This document shows, in pieces, positions 8,428 through 16,703 of a stretch of 64,000 nt of DNA (within the stretch, counting starts at the first letter, position 1; every line of letters starts with the position of its first letter). Source of the DNA: CAISCU01 sp943361925 (GTDB lineage: Bacteria; Bacteroidota; Bacteroidia; UKL13-3); assembly GCA_943361925.1 (NCBI GenBank), contig CALRIT020000011.1:1-64000 (forward strand). Reading direction: 5' to 3'. The position numbers and the translations under genes were made by a program. The notes beneath the pieces were generated by a model. It was not told the DNA's origin, did not search any database, and saw nothing but the letters and a program-made list of their open reading frames with translations.

Positions 8428-10833
8428 TTGCCTTATCCAAAAAACTTAGAAAATAAACTCGAATTCGACCAAGTTAAAGAACTCGTGAGTGCCCGCTGCT
8501 TATCTGTTATGGGGCAGCAATATGTTTCAAAAATTCGATTTGTAAATCGTATTGATTTATTGGCTAAAATGCTTGAACAAACAAAAGAGTTCAAAACCAT
8601 TTTAAGCGAAGACAATACATTTCCTTCAGAAAATTATTACGATATTAGTATTGCTTTAGCCAAAGCCAGAATTGAAGGAATTTGGTTGCTTGAGGAAGAA
8701 TTACACCAAATGAAACTGGTGCTGATGTCTTTTCTTCAAATCACTAAATTCCTAAGAGAAAGAGGTGGTAAATATCCTCAACTTGAATCTTTACTTGAAG
8801 GTTTGATTTATAATGATATCCTCATTCGTAGAATTGAACGTGTTTTAGATAATGAAGGTGTAATGCGTCCAAATGCAAGCCCGGAATTATCAAAAATTTC
8901 TTCAAAAATCAACGAAAAAGAAACGGAAATCCGTAAAAGAATCAATCGCCTTTTTGAGAAAAATACTACCTTAGGTTATTTAACTGATAATATCGGAATT
9001 ACCATTCGTGATGGCAGATTGGTATTGCCTGTTTTGGCAGAACATAAACGACATGTTCCGGGTTTTGTGCATGATGAATCTCAAACAGGACAAACAGTTT
9101 ATATTGAGCCTACAGATTGTTTTGAATTCAATAATATTCTAAGGGAATTACAAATAGCTTATCGTCGTGAGCGTGAAAGAATTTTATTGGATTTAACAGA
9201 TCAAATTCGACCACATTTACAAGAAATAGAGCAAAATCTTAACCGCATGGGCTTGTACGATTTTATTCGTGCTAAAGCTTTATTAGCTCTCGAAATGAAA
9301 GCTGATATGCCGATTTTGAGTAAACATCCAGGACTAGAAATGTACCAAGCTTATCATCCATTGTTGAGAATGAGTCATGATAAACAAAAAGTTGAAACGG
9401 TTCCACTTTCTATCAAACTCAATTCGGAAAAACATATTGTCGTAATTTCTGGACCAAATGCCGGTGGTAAATCTGTTTGTTTAAAAACTGTAGGTTTACT
9501 TCAATACATGTTACAATGCGGATTTTTAATTCCTTGTCAGAGCCACAGTGTAATGGGTGTTTACAAGGAAATGATGGTTGATATTGGTGATGAACAAAGT
9601 ATCGAAAATGATTTGAGTACTTATAGTTCACATTTGTTACATATGAAGAGCTTTTGTGATTTTGCAGATGGTAAAACATTGTTTTTAATAGATGAATTTG
9701 GCACAGGAACTGACCCTCAATTTGGTGGTCCTTTGGCTGAAGCAATTCTTCATCACCTAACACAAAAAAGAGCACATGGTGTAGTTACAACACATTTTAG
9801 TAATCTTAAACATTTTGCTGCAAATACCAACGGACTTGAAAATGCATCGATGTTATTTGACCATGAAAGAATGCAACCTCTCTACCGATTAGAAGTAGGA
9901 AAACCTGGAAGTTCATATGCATTTGAATTGGCTACAAAAAGTGGTTTGCCTGAACATATCATCAATTATGCTAAAAATAAAGTTGGTGGTAAACAAAGAC
10001 GTGTTGATGATTTATTGCTTGATTTAGAGAAAGAACAAAAGCAGGTTCATGATTTAAAAGATAAACTAAGAGAAAAAGAAGCCAAAGCAGAAAAATTGGT
10101 TCAGCAATACGACCAATTAAAAGCAGGCATCGAAGCCAATAAACGTGAACTAATCAAAAAAGCAAAACAAGAAGCATTATCGGTAATTAGTGAAGCTAAT
10201 AGTAAAGTAGAAGCTGTTATTCGTGAGTTAAAAGAAAAGCAAGCTGATATTGAAAGTCAGCGTAAAGCCCGCACAGAAATTAAGGAGCAGCTTGTTGAAT
10301 TGAAAAGCTTTGTAGAAGAAGAAGAAAAAGTAGATCGTGAAGAGAAAGCTACAAAAACAAAAATTGTAGATGGTGAAATCAAAGTAGGTTCATCAGTTAA
10401 AATTCAAGACCAGGACAATATTGGAGAAGTATTGGAGCTGAATAAAAACAAAGCTGTTATTGCATTAGGCGGATTAAGAACTACAGTTGATTTAAAGAAA
10501 TTACAATTAGTTGAAACACCTGCATCACAAAAACCAAGAATAAGTGAAGCTGCAAAAGGTATTGATATGAATGAAAAGATGAAGTATTTTCAGCCTGAAT
10601 TAAACCTGATTGCTAAAAGGGGAGAAGAAGCTGTTAAAGAACTTCGTAATTATTTAGATGATGCTTATTTATTAGGAATAAAAGAAGTGAGAATTGTTCA
10701 TGGTAAAGGATATGGCATCTTAAGAAAATTAGTTCGTGAACATTTGCAATCGAATAAATTGGTAGCCTCTGTAAAAGATGAACACATAGATTTTGGTGGG
10801 GATGGCGTAAGTTTAGTTACCTTGAACCATTAA
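8428..10833 (+). CDS. mutS2: endonuclease MutS2
   Basis: An 801-aa MutS-family ATPase/nuclease. The core and lever regions cover about 1-320. Walker A GPNAGGKSV begins at residue 342, Walker B and D-loop LFLIDEFGTGTDP follow near 418-430, a long charged coiled coil covers about 520-640, and a C-terminal Smr nuclease domain (from about 725) contains KEVRIVHGKGYGILRKLVREHL. MutS2 lacks the mismatch-recognition domain of MutS; described roles are suppression of recombination and rescue of collided ribosomes. The likely start is a TTG, because MPYPKNLENKLEFDQVKELV aligns with the usual family N-terminus and the next ATG lies well inside the conserved region. A TAATTTTG box at about 8389-8396 may be its promoter. 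Confidence 0.95.
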   Translation: MPYPKNLENKLEFDQVKELVSARCLSVMGQQYVSKIRFVNRIDLLAKMLEQTKEFKTILSEDNTFPSENYYDISIALAKARIEGIWLLEEELHQMKLVLMSFLQITKFLRERGGKYPQLESLLEGLIYNDILIRRIERVLDNEGVMRPNASPELSKISSKINEKETEIRKRINRLFEKNTTLGYLTDNIGITIRDGRLVLPVLAEHKRHVPGFVHDESQTGQTVYIEPTDCFEFNNILRELQIAYRRERERILLDLTDQIRPHLQEIEQNLNRMGLYDFIRAKALLALEMKADMPILSKHPGLEMYQAYHPLLRMSHDKQKVETVPLSIKLNSEKHIVVISGPNAGGKSVCLKTVGLLQYMLQCGFLIPCQSHSVMGVYKEMMVDIGDEQSIENDLSTYSSHLLHMKSFCDFADGKTLFLIDEFGTGTDPQFGGPLAEAILHHLTQKRAHGVVTTHFSNLKHFAANTNGLENASMLFDHERMQPLYRLEVGKPGSSYAFELATKSGLPEHIINYAKNKVGGKQRRVDDLLLDLEKEQKQVHDLKDKLREKEAKAEKLVQQYDQLKAGIEANKRELIKKAKQEALSVISEANSKVEAVIRELKEKQADIESQRKARTEIKEQLVELKSFVEEEEKVDREEKATKTKIVDGEIKVGSSVKIQDQDNIGEVLELNKNKAVIALGGLRTTVDLKKLQLVETPASQKPRISEAAKGIDMNEKMKYFQPELNLIAKRGEEAVKELRNYLDDAYLLGIKEVRIVHGKGYGILRKLVREHLQSNKLVASVKDEHIDFGGDGVSLVTLNH

Positions 10834-11461
10834 TTCTGCTACAACATAAATTATATTTTTTTATTTGATAAGATCTGTTGTTTCTCTTTATCAAGGATAT
10901 TCAAAAGATCTTATCAAATTCATTCCATCTTTTTTTAGATGTTAAAGTGTGCATTTTAATACTAGTGAGAAAGGATTATTCCTTTATAAGAATATCCGGA
11001 TGTAAACCCCAATTATTTTTATTAAATCCAGAATATATTGAAAATTATTTAAAAGAAATTTTGGAATTTAATAGCTCCATTCAATGAAATTAATGACATC
11101 GAAGGTTGTCAAACGTTTATAAATTTTCGTGAAAAGAAGAGGACAATCATATTCCTTTAATGGATTGATTAGAAATTGAAGTTTTATTCTTCATACTCTA
11201 TCAAAAAATTGAATAACAATTCTGACCTTTCAATTTAGCCCTCATTAAACACAGTTAATTTTATTCAAACCTTTTTTGACATTATTTTAAAAAGATAGTT
11301 TTAAATAAATCGTTTATAAGTATAAAGTAATCTGCCCAAAATAGTAGTATTGTTTCAAATTGGGAATGTTTTTTGGGGTCTGGTTTTTTGTAAATTATTG
11401 ATATTCATGTTTTTATTCGTTTTGGCACAGCTTTGGTTATTAGAAAACCAAAATCAAAACC
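10834..11461. other. AT-rich intergenic region before the first LruC gene
   Basis: This 628-base stretch has no convincing gene. One short open frame (10878-11087, TTG start, 69 aa) has no recognisable domain. The last 40 bases carry a -24/-12-like promoter motif for the next gene. I see no repeat or stable hairpin in the remainder. Confidence 0.6.
11423..11438 (+). promoter_or_regulatory. candidate sigma-54-like -24/-12 element of LruC gene 1
   Basis: TGGCAC is followed by AGCTTTGGTT. The -24 part TGGCAC is perfect for sigma-54, but the -12 part reads GT in place of GC. It lies 39 nt before the ATG. The same TGGCAC motif is at a very similar distance in front of the tandem paralogue, which is the main support. 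Confidence 0.35.
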
Positions 11462-13477
11462 ATGAAAAATCAATTTGTAATCCTACTATTAACTTTAACT
11501 GTCCTGGGGGCATGTAAAAAAGATTTAGTTTCGAAATACAACGAAACAAACAGTACCGGAAATTCTTCTTCGACGAATGTTTCAAGCATGAAGGACATTA
11601 AAGTTCCTGATGGCTTTAAATGGGAAACAACAAAAACTTACAATCTGGATATAACTTTCAAAACTCCTAGTGATGAAATGGTTGAATCGTCATTGGTTAA
11701 AGTAATGACAGATTCTTACTATAACAAAGGTGAAGTATTATTAAAGGCTTCAACAGGTTCAAACGGAAATATCAAAACTCAAATTACACTTCCTGCAACA
11801 ATGAAACAATTGGTTTTAAATGTTGCGTACTTAGGATTGCCAAGAGATATTATTGTTGATTTAAATTCAACTAATATTAAACATCAGTTTGGGGGAACAA
11901 ATTCAGATAGAATTACTACAGTGGTAAATGTAGTTCCAGGAAAAAAATCTTTGGGAAAAGGCGCTGTAAGTAAATTCAATGTTGTGCCTTCAAATCGCAC
12001 ATGGAATAGCATTGGAGTTCCTAATTATAAAGAGCCGGTAAATGATAATATCAATCAGACATTACTAGCTAATATTCATTCAGCATTACCTGAAGGTACT
12101 CCGGTTAACCAGAATTCACCAATGTTTGATGAGTCGGCTGTGAGAGTAATTAAAGTTAACCAAACTGCTGATGTATATGTAACTTTTGTAAGTGAGGATG
12201 CTGGTTATTATAATTCATTGTTTTACTATACGTATAACGAAAACAATCCTCCTTCGTCTCCTTCTGATATTGCTAAATACACAGTACTTTTTCCTAATAC
12301 TTCTTTCGTTGGTTCAGGTGGTGGCTTGGTTTCCGGTAATAAAGTAAAATTAGGAAACTTTCCTGCAGGTACTGTGATTGGTTATGGAATTGCTGCTGAT
12401 GGATGGTGGGGTTCTCCTTACGGGTTCAATGGTGTTACTGAAGGAAACTGGGTATTGTTTGGACAAAAGAATTTAAATCCTGAAGATGATAATTCATTAA
12501 GACAGCACATGGTATTATTAAATGATGCTCAAAACGATAGATTTATTATGGCTTTTGAAGATATCAATAGAGAAGAGGGTTCTGATAATGATTTTAATGA
12601 TGTAGTTTTTTATACAACTTCAAATCCTGCTAATGCAATTGATGATAATGATGTTCCTCCTTTAAACGATGCAGATGACCAAGATAATGATGGTGTAGAT
12701 GATGTTGATGATGAATATCCAACTGATCCAAACAAAGCTTTCAATAATCCTACTGGTACAGGTTCTATTGCTTTCGAAGACCAATGGCCATCAACAGGTG
12801 ATTACGATTTGAATGATGTTGTTGTAAACTATAACTACAATGTTGTTACCAATGCTACTAACAAAGTTGTAAGAGTAGAAGGAAGTTTAACTTTACGTGC
12901 AACAGGTGGTTCTTTCCAAAACGGATTCGGTGTTCAGTTCCCGGTTGAAAGAAGCAAAGTTAGCGGTGTAACAGGTGCTACTTTAGAAGCAGGACAAACA
13001 AATGCAGTTTTAATCATGTTCAATAACATGCGTACTGAAATGACCAACTGGAATACAGTTAAACCAGGTGGAACTAGTCCTGCAGTAACATACAATGTAG
13101 CTTTCAATGTAAGCAATGGTCCTAGTATTTCGACATTCGGATTAAGTTGTTACAATCCATTTATCTGGAATGGTAGCATGGGCAGAGGATATGAAATTCA
13201 CTTAGCAGGAAAAACTCCAACAGATCTAGCTAATGGTTCAGTGTTCGGAACTAATAGAGATGCAAGCAATATCGCAACTGGTGATACCTATGTAAGCAAA
13301 AACGGAAGATTACCATGGGCAATTCAAACACCTGCTAACTTTAGCTATCCAAAAGAAAAAGCTGATATCAATACAGCATACAGCAAGTTTGCTAGCTGGG
13401 TAGTATCTGGTGGAACATTATTCACAGATTGGTACTCAAACACCAGTGGATACAGAAACGCAGAAAATATTTATTAA
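11462..13477 (+). CDS. LruC-domain lipoprotein, copy 1
   Basis: A 671-aa surface lipoprotein candidate with lipobox LTVLGAC (Cys about residue 18). Residues 50-290 are a variable region; a DUF4114-like segment follows (about 300-395, ending FEDINREEGSDNDFNDVVFYT); then an Asp-rich calcium-binding-like linker (DQDNDGVDDVDDEYPTDPNKA, about 405-425); and the LruC/DUF4842 domain runs from FEDQWPSTGDYDLNDVVVNYNYN to the C-terminus. Acidic repeats suggest calcium-dependent folding outside the cell. The function of LruC proteins is unknown. The last 245 residues are about 97% identical to the next gene, while the N-terminal halves are strongly diverged. It is followed by a very long hairpin. Confidence 0.85.
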   Translation: MKNQFVILLLTLTVLGACKKDLVSKYNETNSTGNSSSTNVSSMKDIKVPDGFKWETTKTYNLDITFKTPSDEMVESSLVKVMTDSYYNKGEVLLKASTGSNGNIKTQITLPATMKQLVLNVAYLGLPRDIIVDLNSTNIKHQFGGTNSDRITTVVNVVPGKKSLGKGAVSKFNVVPSNRTWNSIGVPNYKEPVNDNINQTLLANIHSALPEGTPVNQNSPMFDESAVRVIKVNQTADVYVTFVSEDAGYYNSLFYYTYNENNPPSSPSDIAKYTVLFPNTSFVGSGGGLVSGNKVKLGNFPAGTVIGYGIAADGWWGSPYGFNGVTEGNWVLFGQKNLNPEDDNSLRQHMVLLNDAQNDRFIMAFEDINREEGSDNDFNDVVFYTTSNPANAIDDNDVPPLNDADDQDNDGVDDVDDEYPTDPNKAFNNPTGTGSIAFEDQWPSTGDYDLNDVVVNYNYNVVTNATNKVVRVEGSLTLRATGGSFQNGFGVQFPVERSKVSGVTGATLEAGQTNAVLIMFNNMRTEMTNWNTVKPGGTSPAVTYNVAFNVSNGPSISTFGLSCYNPFIWNGSMGRGYEIHLAGKTPTDLANGSVFGTNRDASNIATGDTYVSKNGRLPWAIQTPANFSYPKEKADINTAYSKFASWVVSGGTLFTDWYSNTSGYRNAENIY

Positions 13478-13558
13478 TCGAAAGAAGAATAAATCAGAAT
13501 AATCAATAAGAATGTGAAGCTACATTCAAATAGAAATTAGATCGTATCCGACTCAACC

Positions 13559-13612
13559 TTTACTTACAAAAAGCCCTGTGCAACTAGTTGCATGGGGCTT
13601 TTTGTAAGTAAA
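13559..13612 (+). terminator. 26-bp stem-loop terminator of LruC gene 1
   Basis: Arm 13559-13584 pairs with 13587-13612 over 26 positions, two of them G-U wobbles. A run of T (CTTTTTG) lies in the 3' arm. The stem is unusually long for a simple terminator. Confidence 0.8.
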
Positions 13613-13617
13613 GACTT

Positions 13618-13688
13618 TGGCTATTGGCTTTTAGCTATTGGCTTTTTTGAAGGCTTCTGGCTACTAGCATCTGGCAACTGGCTTTGAT
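13618..13688 (+). repeat. degenerate heptanucleotide array A
   Basis: About nine 7-nt units of the form DGCNNYT follow each other: GGCTATT, GGCTTTT, AGCTATT, GGCTTTT, a 5-nt break, then GGCTTCT, GGCTACT, AGCATCT, GGCAACT, GGCTTTG. It lies directly behind the terminator hairpin of LruC gene 1. Confidence 0.75.
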
Positions 13689-13908
13689 TTGAGTAAATAG
13701 AACATGCATTTATACTGAGCTAGATTTAAAAAAAGCGGTAAACGTAATTTAGGCTTTTTAGAGCCGGCTTTTGGCTCTTTGCTGTTAGCTTTTGGCTTTC
13801 ATTTGAAGCTGCTGGCAACTGGCCTCTTGCAACTGGCTTTGATTTGAGTAAATAGAACATGCAATTAAACTGAGCTAGATTTAAAAAAAGCGGTCAACGT
13901 AATTTAGG
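13676..13908 (+). repeat. two 78-bp direct repeats, 155-bp period
   Basis: Positions 13676-13753 recur at 13831-13908 with only a few mismatches. Each copy begins with a heptamer unit (AACTGGC) and continues with an AT-rich core (TTTGATTTGAGTAAATAGAA ...) ending in GTAATTTAGG. A second heptamer array fills the space between them. Confidence 0.8.
13754..13842 (+). repeat. degenerate heptanucleotide array B
   Basis: Further 7-nt units (GGCTTTT, GGCTCTT, TGCTGTT, AGCTTTT, GGCTTTC, AGCTGCT, GGCAACT, GGCCTCT, TGCAACT, GGCTTTG) in the same orientation as array A. No coding potential is apparent. Confidence 0.7.
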
Positions 13909-14155
13909 TTCCCAAATTAAAAACATTGACCATAAAAAATTGGATTTCACTATCTGCAGAATCTCCAAAGCCCTGAATGGGCGTAATTCGTTATTAGCTG
14001 TCAATGTGTTTTAGGTTTTTACAAATACATCATAAATATTAATCAAAAACCAAGTTCTTTTAGTCCTTTCTCTTTTTGGGAAAAAGTTTCGTTTTGGGTT
14101 GCTTGTTTTGGTTTTCATTTTGTTTGTGTCTTGGTTATTAGGTATTTGTGTTTTG
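13909..14155. other. intergenic region before LruC gene 2
   Basis: This follows the repeat block. A stretch at about 14040-14140 is T- and G-rich without a gene. I see no RNA gene here. The promoter motif of LruC gene 2 starts at 14156. Confidence 0.5.
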
Positions 14156-14171
14156 TGGCACAAGTTTAGCT
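14156..14171 (+). promoter_or_regulatory. candidate sigma-54-like -24/-12 element of LruC gene 2
   Basis: TGGCACAAGTTTAGCT fits the sigma-54 pattern TGGCAC-N5-TTGCW with one mismatch in the -12 half and correct GG-to-GC spacing (10 nt between). It lies 44 nt before the ATG, which predicts a short leader of about 18 nt. The motif is shared with the paralogue upstream. Confidence 0.45.
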
Positions 14172-14199
14172 TACTATATAAAAACACAAAAATCACAAA

Positions 14200-16224
14200 A
14201 TGAAAAAAATATATCTTCCATTGTTCCTAGGTTTAGCTTTACTAGGTTCATGTAAAAAAGATTTAGTTTCGAAGTATAATGAAACTTCGGGCACAACAGA
14301 TGGTTCATCTGTAAATGTATCAAGCATGCAAGATTTAAAAGCGCCTGCCGGTTTTAAATGGGAAACTACAAAAACCTATTCAATTACTATAAAATTAAAG
14401 GATAACCAAGATGTAGCTGTTCCTTCTAAAATGGTTAGATTGATGAACGATGGTTTGGTAAATCAAGGTGTAAATTTAGTTCAAGGTGCTACCAATGCAC
14501 AAGGTGAATTTACAACTTCTTTAACTATACCTTCAGGTATGAAAGAATTAGTATTTAATACTTCTTTCATTGGTATTGCAGAAGATATCATCATTCCTTT
14601 AACTTCATCAAATATCAATATTACTTTAGGTGGATCTAATCCTGCTAAGTTTAATACAGTTACTCCAAAAGAAATTACAAATACCAGTTTGGGAAAAGCA
14701 GTAGTTAATAAATTTAATGTTCTTCCTTCTTCACGTACCTGGTCAATGACATCAGATGGTGGTGTTCCTAATTATTTAGAAACAAATGATGTGGTGGGTC
14801 AGGGATTAATGAATTCAATAGCAACTGCTTTGCCTTCAGGTATCCGTTTAAAAGCGAATTCTCCAATGTTAGATGAAAACGCAGTTCGTACAATTCATGT
14901 TAATAAACTAGCTGATGTTTTTGTAACTTTTGTTAGTGAAGGTGCTTCATATAAAAATGTATTGTTTTACTATACTTATAATGAAAACAATCCTCCTGCT
15001 TCTCCAAATGATATCACTAATTACACAGTTGTTTTTCCAAATACTTCTTGGACAAATTCAGGTGGTGGATTAACAACTGGTAACAAAGTTAAATTAGGAA
15101 CTTTCCCTGCCGGAACTGTAATTGGATATGGTATTGCTGCAAATGGTTGGAGAGGTGGTTCTGATGGTTGGAATGGTGTAACTCCGGGTTTATGGACAGT
15201 TTTCGGTGAAAAATCTTTCAATCCTGAAACTGATAATTCATTAAAACAACACATGGTTTTATTAAGCGATTTAGCTAACCACAGAATTGTAATGGGTTTT
15301 GAAGATATCAAACGCGATTTGAATAATTGTGATCATGATTTTAATGATGTAATGTTTTATACAACTTCAAATCCTATTGATGCTTGTGATGATGAAGATA
15401 TTCCACCTTTACCTCCAGTTAAAGATGAAGATGGTGATGGTATTGATGATGAAGATGATGATTATCCAACAGATCCTAATAAAGCTTTCAATAATCCTAC
15501 AGGTACAGGTTCAATAGCTTTCGAAGACCAATGGCCATCAACAGGTGATTACGATTTGAATGATGTTGTTGTAAACTATAACTACAATGTTGTTACCAAT
15601 GCTTCAAATAAAGTTGTAAGAGTAGAAGGAAGTTTAACTCTTCGTGCAACAGGTGGTTCTTTCCAAAACGGATTCGGTGTTCAGTTCCCAGTTGAAAGAA
15701 GTAAAGTGACTGGTGTAACAGGTGCTACTTTAGAAGCTGGACAAACCAATGCAGTTTTAGTATTATTCCAAAACATGCGTAACGAAATGACCAATTGGAA
15801 CACAGTAAAACCAGGTGGAACTAGTCCTGCAGTAACTTACAATGTAGCTTTCAATGTAAGCAATGGTCCTAGTCTTTCAACATTCGGATTAAGTTGTTAC
15901 AATCCATTTATCTGGAACGGAAGCATGGGTAGAGGATATGAAATTCACTTGGCTGGAAAAACTCCAACAGATTTAGCTAATGGTTCAGTATTCGGAACCA
16001 ACAGAGATGCAAGTAATATCGCAACTGGTGATACTTATGTAAGCAAAAACGGAAGATTACCTTGGGCTATCCAAACTCCAGCAAACTTTAGCTATCCAAA
16101 AGAAAAATCAGATATTAATACAGCCTACAGCAAGTTCGCTAGCTGGGTAGTATCAGGTGGAACATTATTCACAGATTGGTACTCAAATACCAGTGGATAT
16201 AGAAACGCAGAAAATATTTATTAA
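14200..16224 (+). CDS. LruC-domain lipoprotein, copy 2
   Basis: A 674-aa paralogue of the preceding LruC gene in the same orientation. Lipobox is LALLGSC, followed by the shared KKDLVSKYNET. It has a diverged N-terminal half; a DUF4114-like segment ending GFEDIKRDLNNCDHDFNDVMFYT; an acidic linker DEDGDGIDDEDDDYPTDP; and a LruC domain that differs from copy 1 at only about eight positions over the last 245 residues. The DNA of this part is also nearly identical, so recent gene conversion or a recent partial duplication is likely. Function is unknown; a surface-exposed, calcium-binding role is inferred. Confidence 0.85.
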   Translation: MKKIYLPLFLGLALLGSCKKDLVSKYNETSGTTDGSSVNVSSMQDLKAPAGFKWETTKTYSITIKLKDNQDVAVPSKMVRLMNDGLVNQGVNLVQGATNAQGEFTTSLTIPSGMKELVFNTSFIGIAEDIIIPLTSSNINITLGGSNPAKFNTVTPKEITNTSLGKAVVNKFNVLPSSRTWSMTSDGGVPNYLETNDVVGQGLMNSIATALPSGIRLKANSPMLDENAVRTIHVNKLADVFVTFVSEGASYKNVLFYYTYNENNPPASPNDITNYTVVFPNTSWTNSGGGLTTGNKVKLGTFPAGTVIGYGIAANGWRGGSDGWNGVTPGLWTVFGEKSFNPETDNSLKQHMVLLSDLANHRIVMGFEDIKRDLNNCDHDFNDVMFYTTSNPIDACDDEDIPPLPPVKDEDGDGIDDEDDDYPTDPNKAFNNPTGTGSIAFEDQWPSTGDYDLNDVVVNYNYNVVTNASNKVVRVEGSLTLRATGGSFQNGFGVQFPVERSKVTGVTGATLEAGQTNAVLVLFQNMRNEMTNWNTVKPGGTSPAVTYNVAFNVSNGPSLSTFGLSCYNPFIWNGSMGRGYEIHLAGKTPTDLANGSVFGTNRDASNIATGDTYVSKNGRLPWAIQTPANFSYPKEKSDINTAYSKFASWVVSGGTLFTDWYSNTSGYRNAENIY

Positions 16225-16249
16225 TTGAAAGAAGAAATAAATCGGTAGT

Positions 16250-16304
16250 CCTACCCAACAAAAATCCCCGTGCAAGTTTTGCACGGGGATTTTTGTTGGG
16301 TAGG
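16250..16304 (+). terminator. perfect 26-bp stem-loop terminator of LruC gene 2
   Basis: Arm 16250-16275 is the exact reverse complement of 16279-16304, with a 3-nt loop, 25 nt after the stop codon. The 3' arm contains GGGGATTTTTG. Its sequence is unrelated to the hairpin after copy 1, although both stems are 26 bp. Confidence 0.85.
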
Positions 16305-16703
16305 CTTCTGGCTACTAGCCTCTTGCAGCTGGCTTTGATTTGTTTTATGAGAAGGATTATTTTTCTAATTAAAATTTCAAAGTTTCAATAGAATACAATT
16401 ATTCATTTACTGAATTTTTAGGCCAGTAGCTAGCTGCCAGATGCAAAACAAACGCTTGCTACTATCCTCTTGCAGCTGGCTCTGATTTGTTTTATGAGAA
16501 GGATTATTTTTCTAATTAAAATTTCAAAGTTTCAATAGAATACAATTATTCATTTACTGAATTTTTAGGCCAGTAGCTGGCTATTAATTTGACTTAAAAG
16601 AATGATTATTTTTTTAATTTAAATTTCAAAGTTTCATTAGTACACTATTATTCAATTACTGAAATTTTAGGCCAGTAGCCAACTGCCAGTCGCCAGAGGC
16701 TAC
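16303..16703. repeat. tandem element with heptamer ends and AT-rich cores (three units)
   Basis: Copy 1 (16319-16433) and copy 2 (16466-16580) are about 115 bp, 147 bp apart, and differ at essentially one base. Copy 3 (about 16589-16680) is diverged. Copies 1 and 2 start with forward heptamers (GGCTTCT, GGCTACT, AGCCTCT, TGCAGCT, GGCTTTG), hold an 85-90-nt AT-rich core and end with the same heptamers in reverse complement (GGCCAGTAGCTAGCTGCCAG). Copy 3 lacks the leading forward array and keeps only the reverse-complement heptamers at its end. The terminal inverted arrangement resembles a small non-autonomous element. No open frame is present. The right edge touches the murI stop codon. Confidence 0.75.

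Noticed and set aside
9419..9775. 118-aa open frame on the minus strand inside mutS2
   Set aside because: Lies wholly opposite a strongly conserved gene; a shadow of its codon pattern.
10878..11087. 69-aa open frame with a TTG start behind mutS2
   Set aside because: No promoter, no recognisable motif, hydrophobic-biased composition expected of AT-rich DNA.
15021..15311. 96-aa minus-strand frame in LruC copy 2
   Set aside because: Antisense to a conserved DUF4114 part, no start signal.
16303..16703. CRISPR array
   Set aside because: Only three long units with shared cores and no variable spacers; no cas genes nearby.
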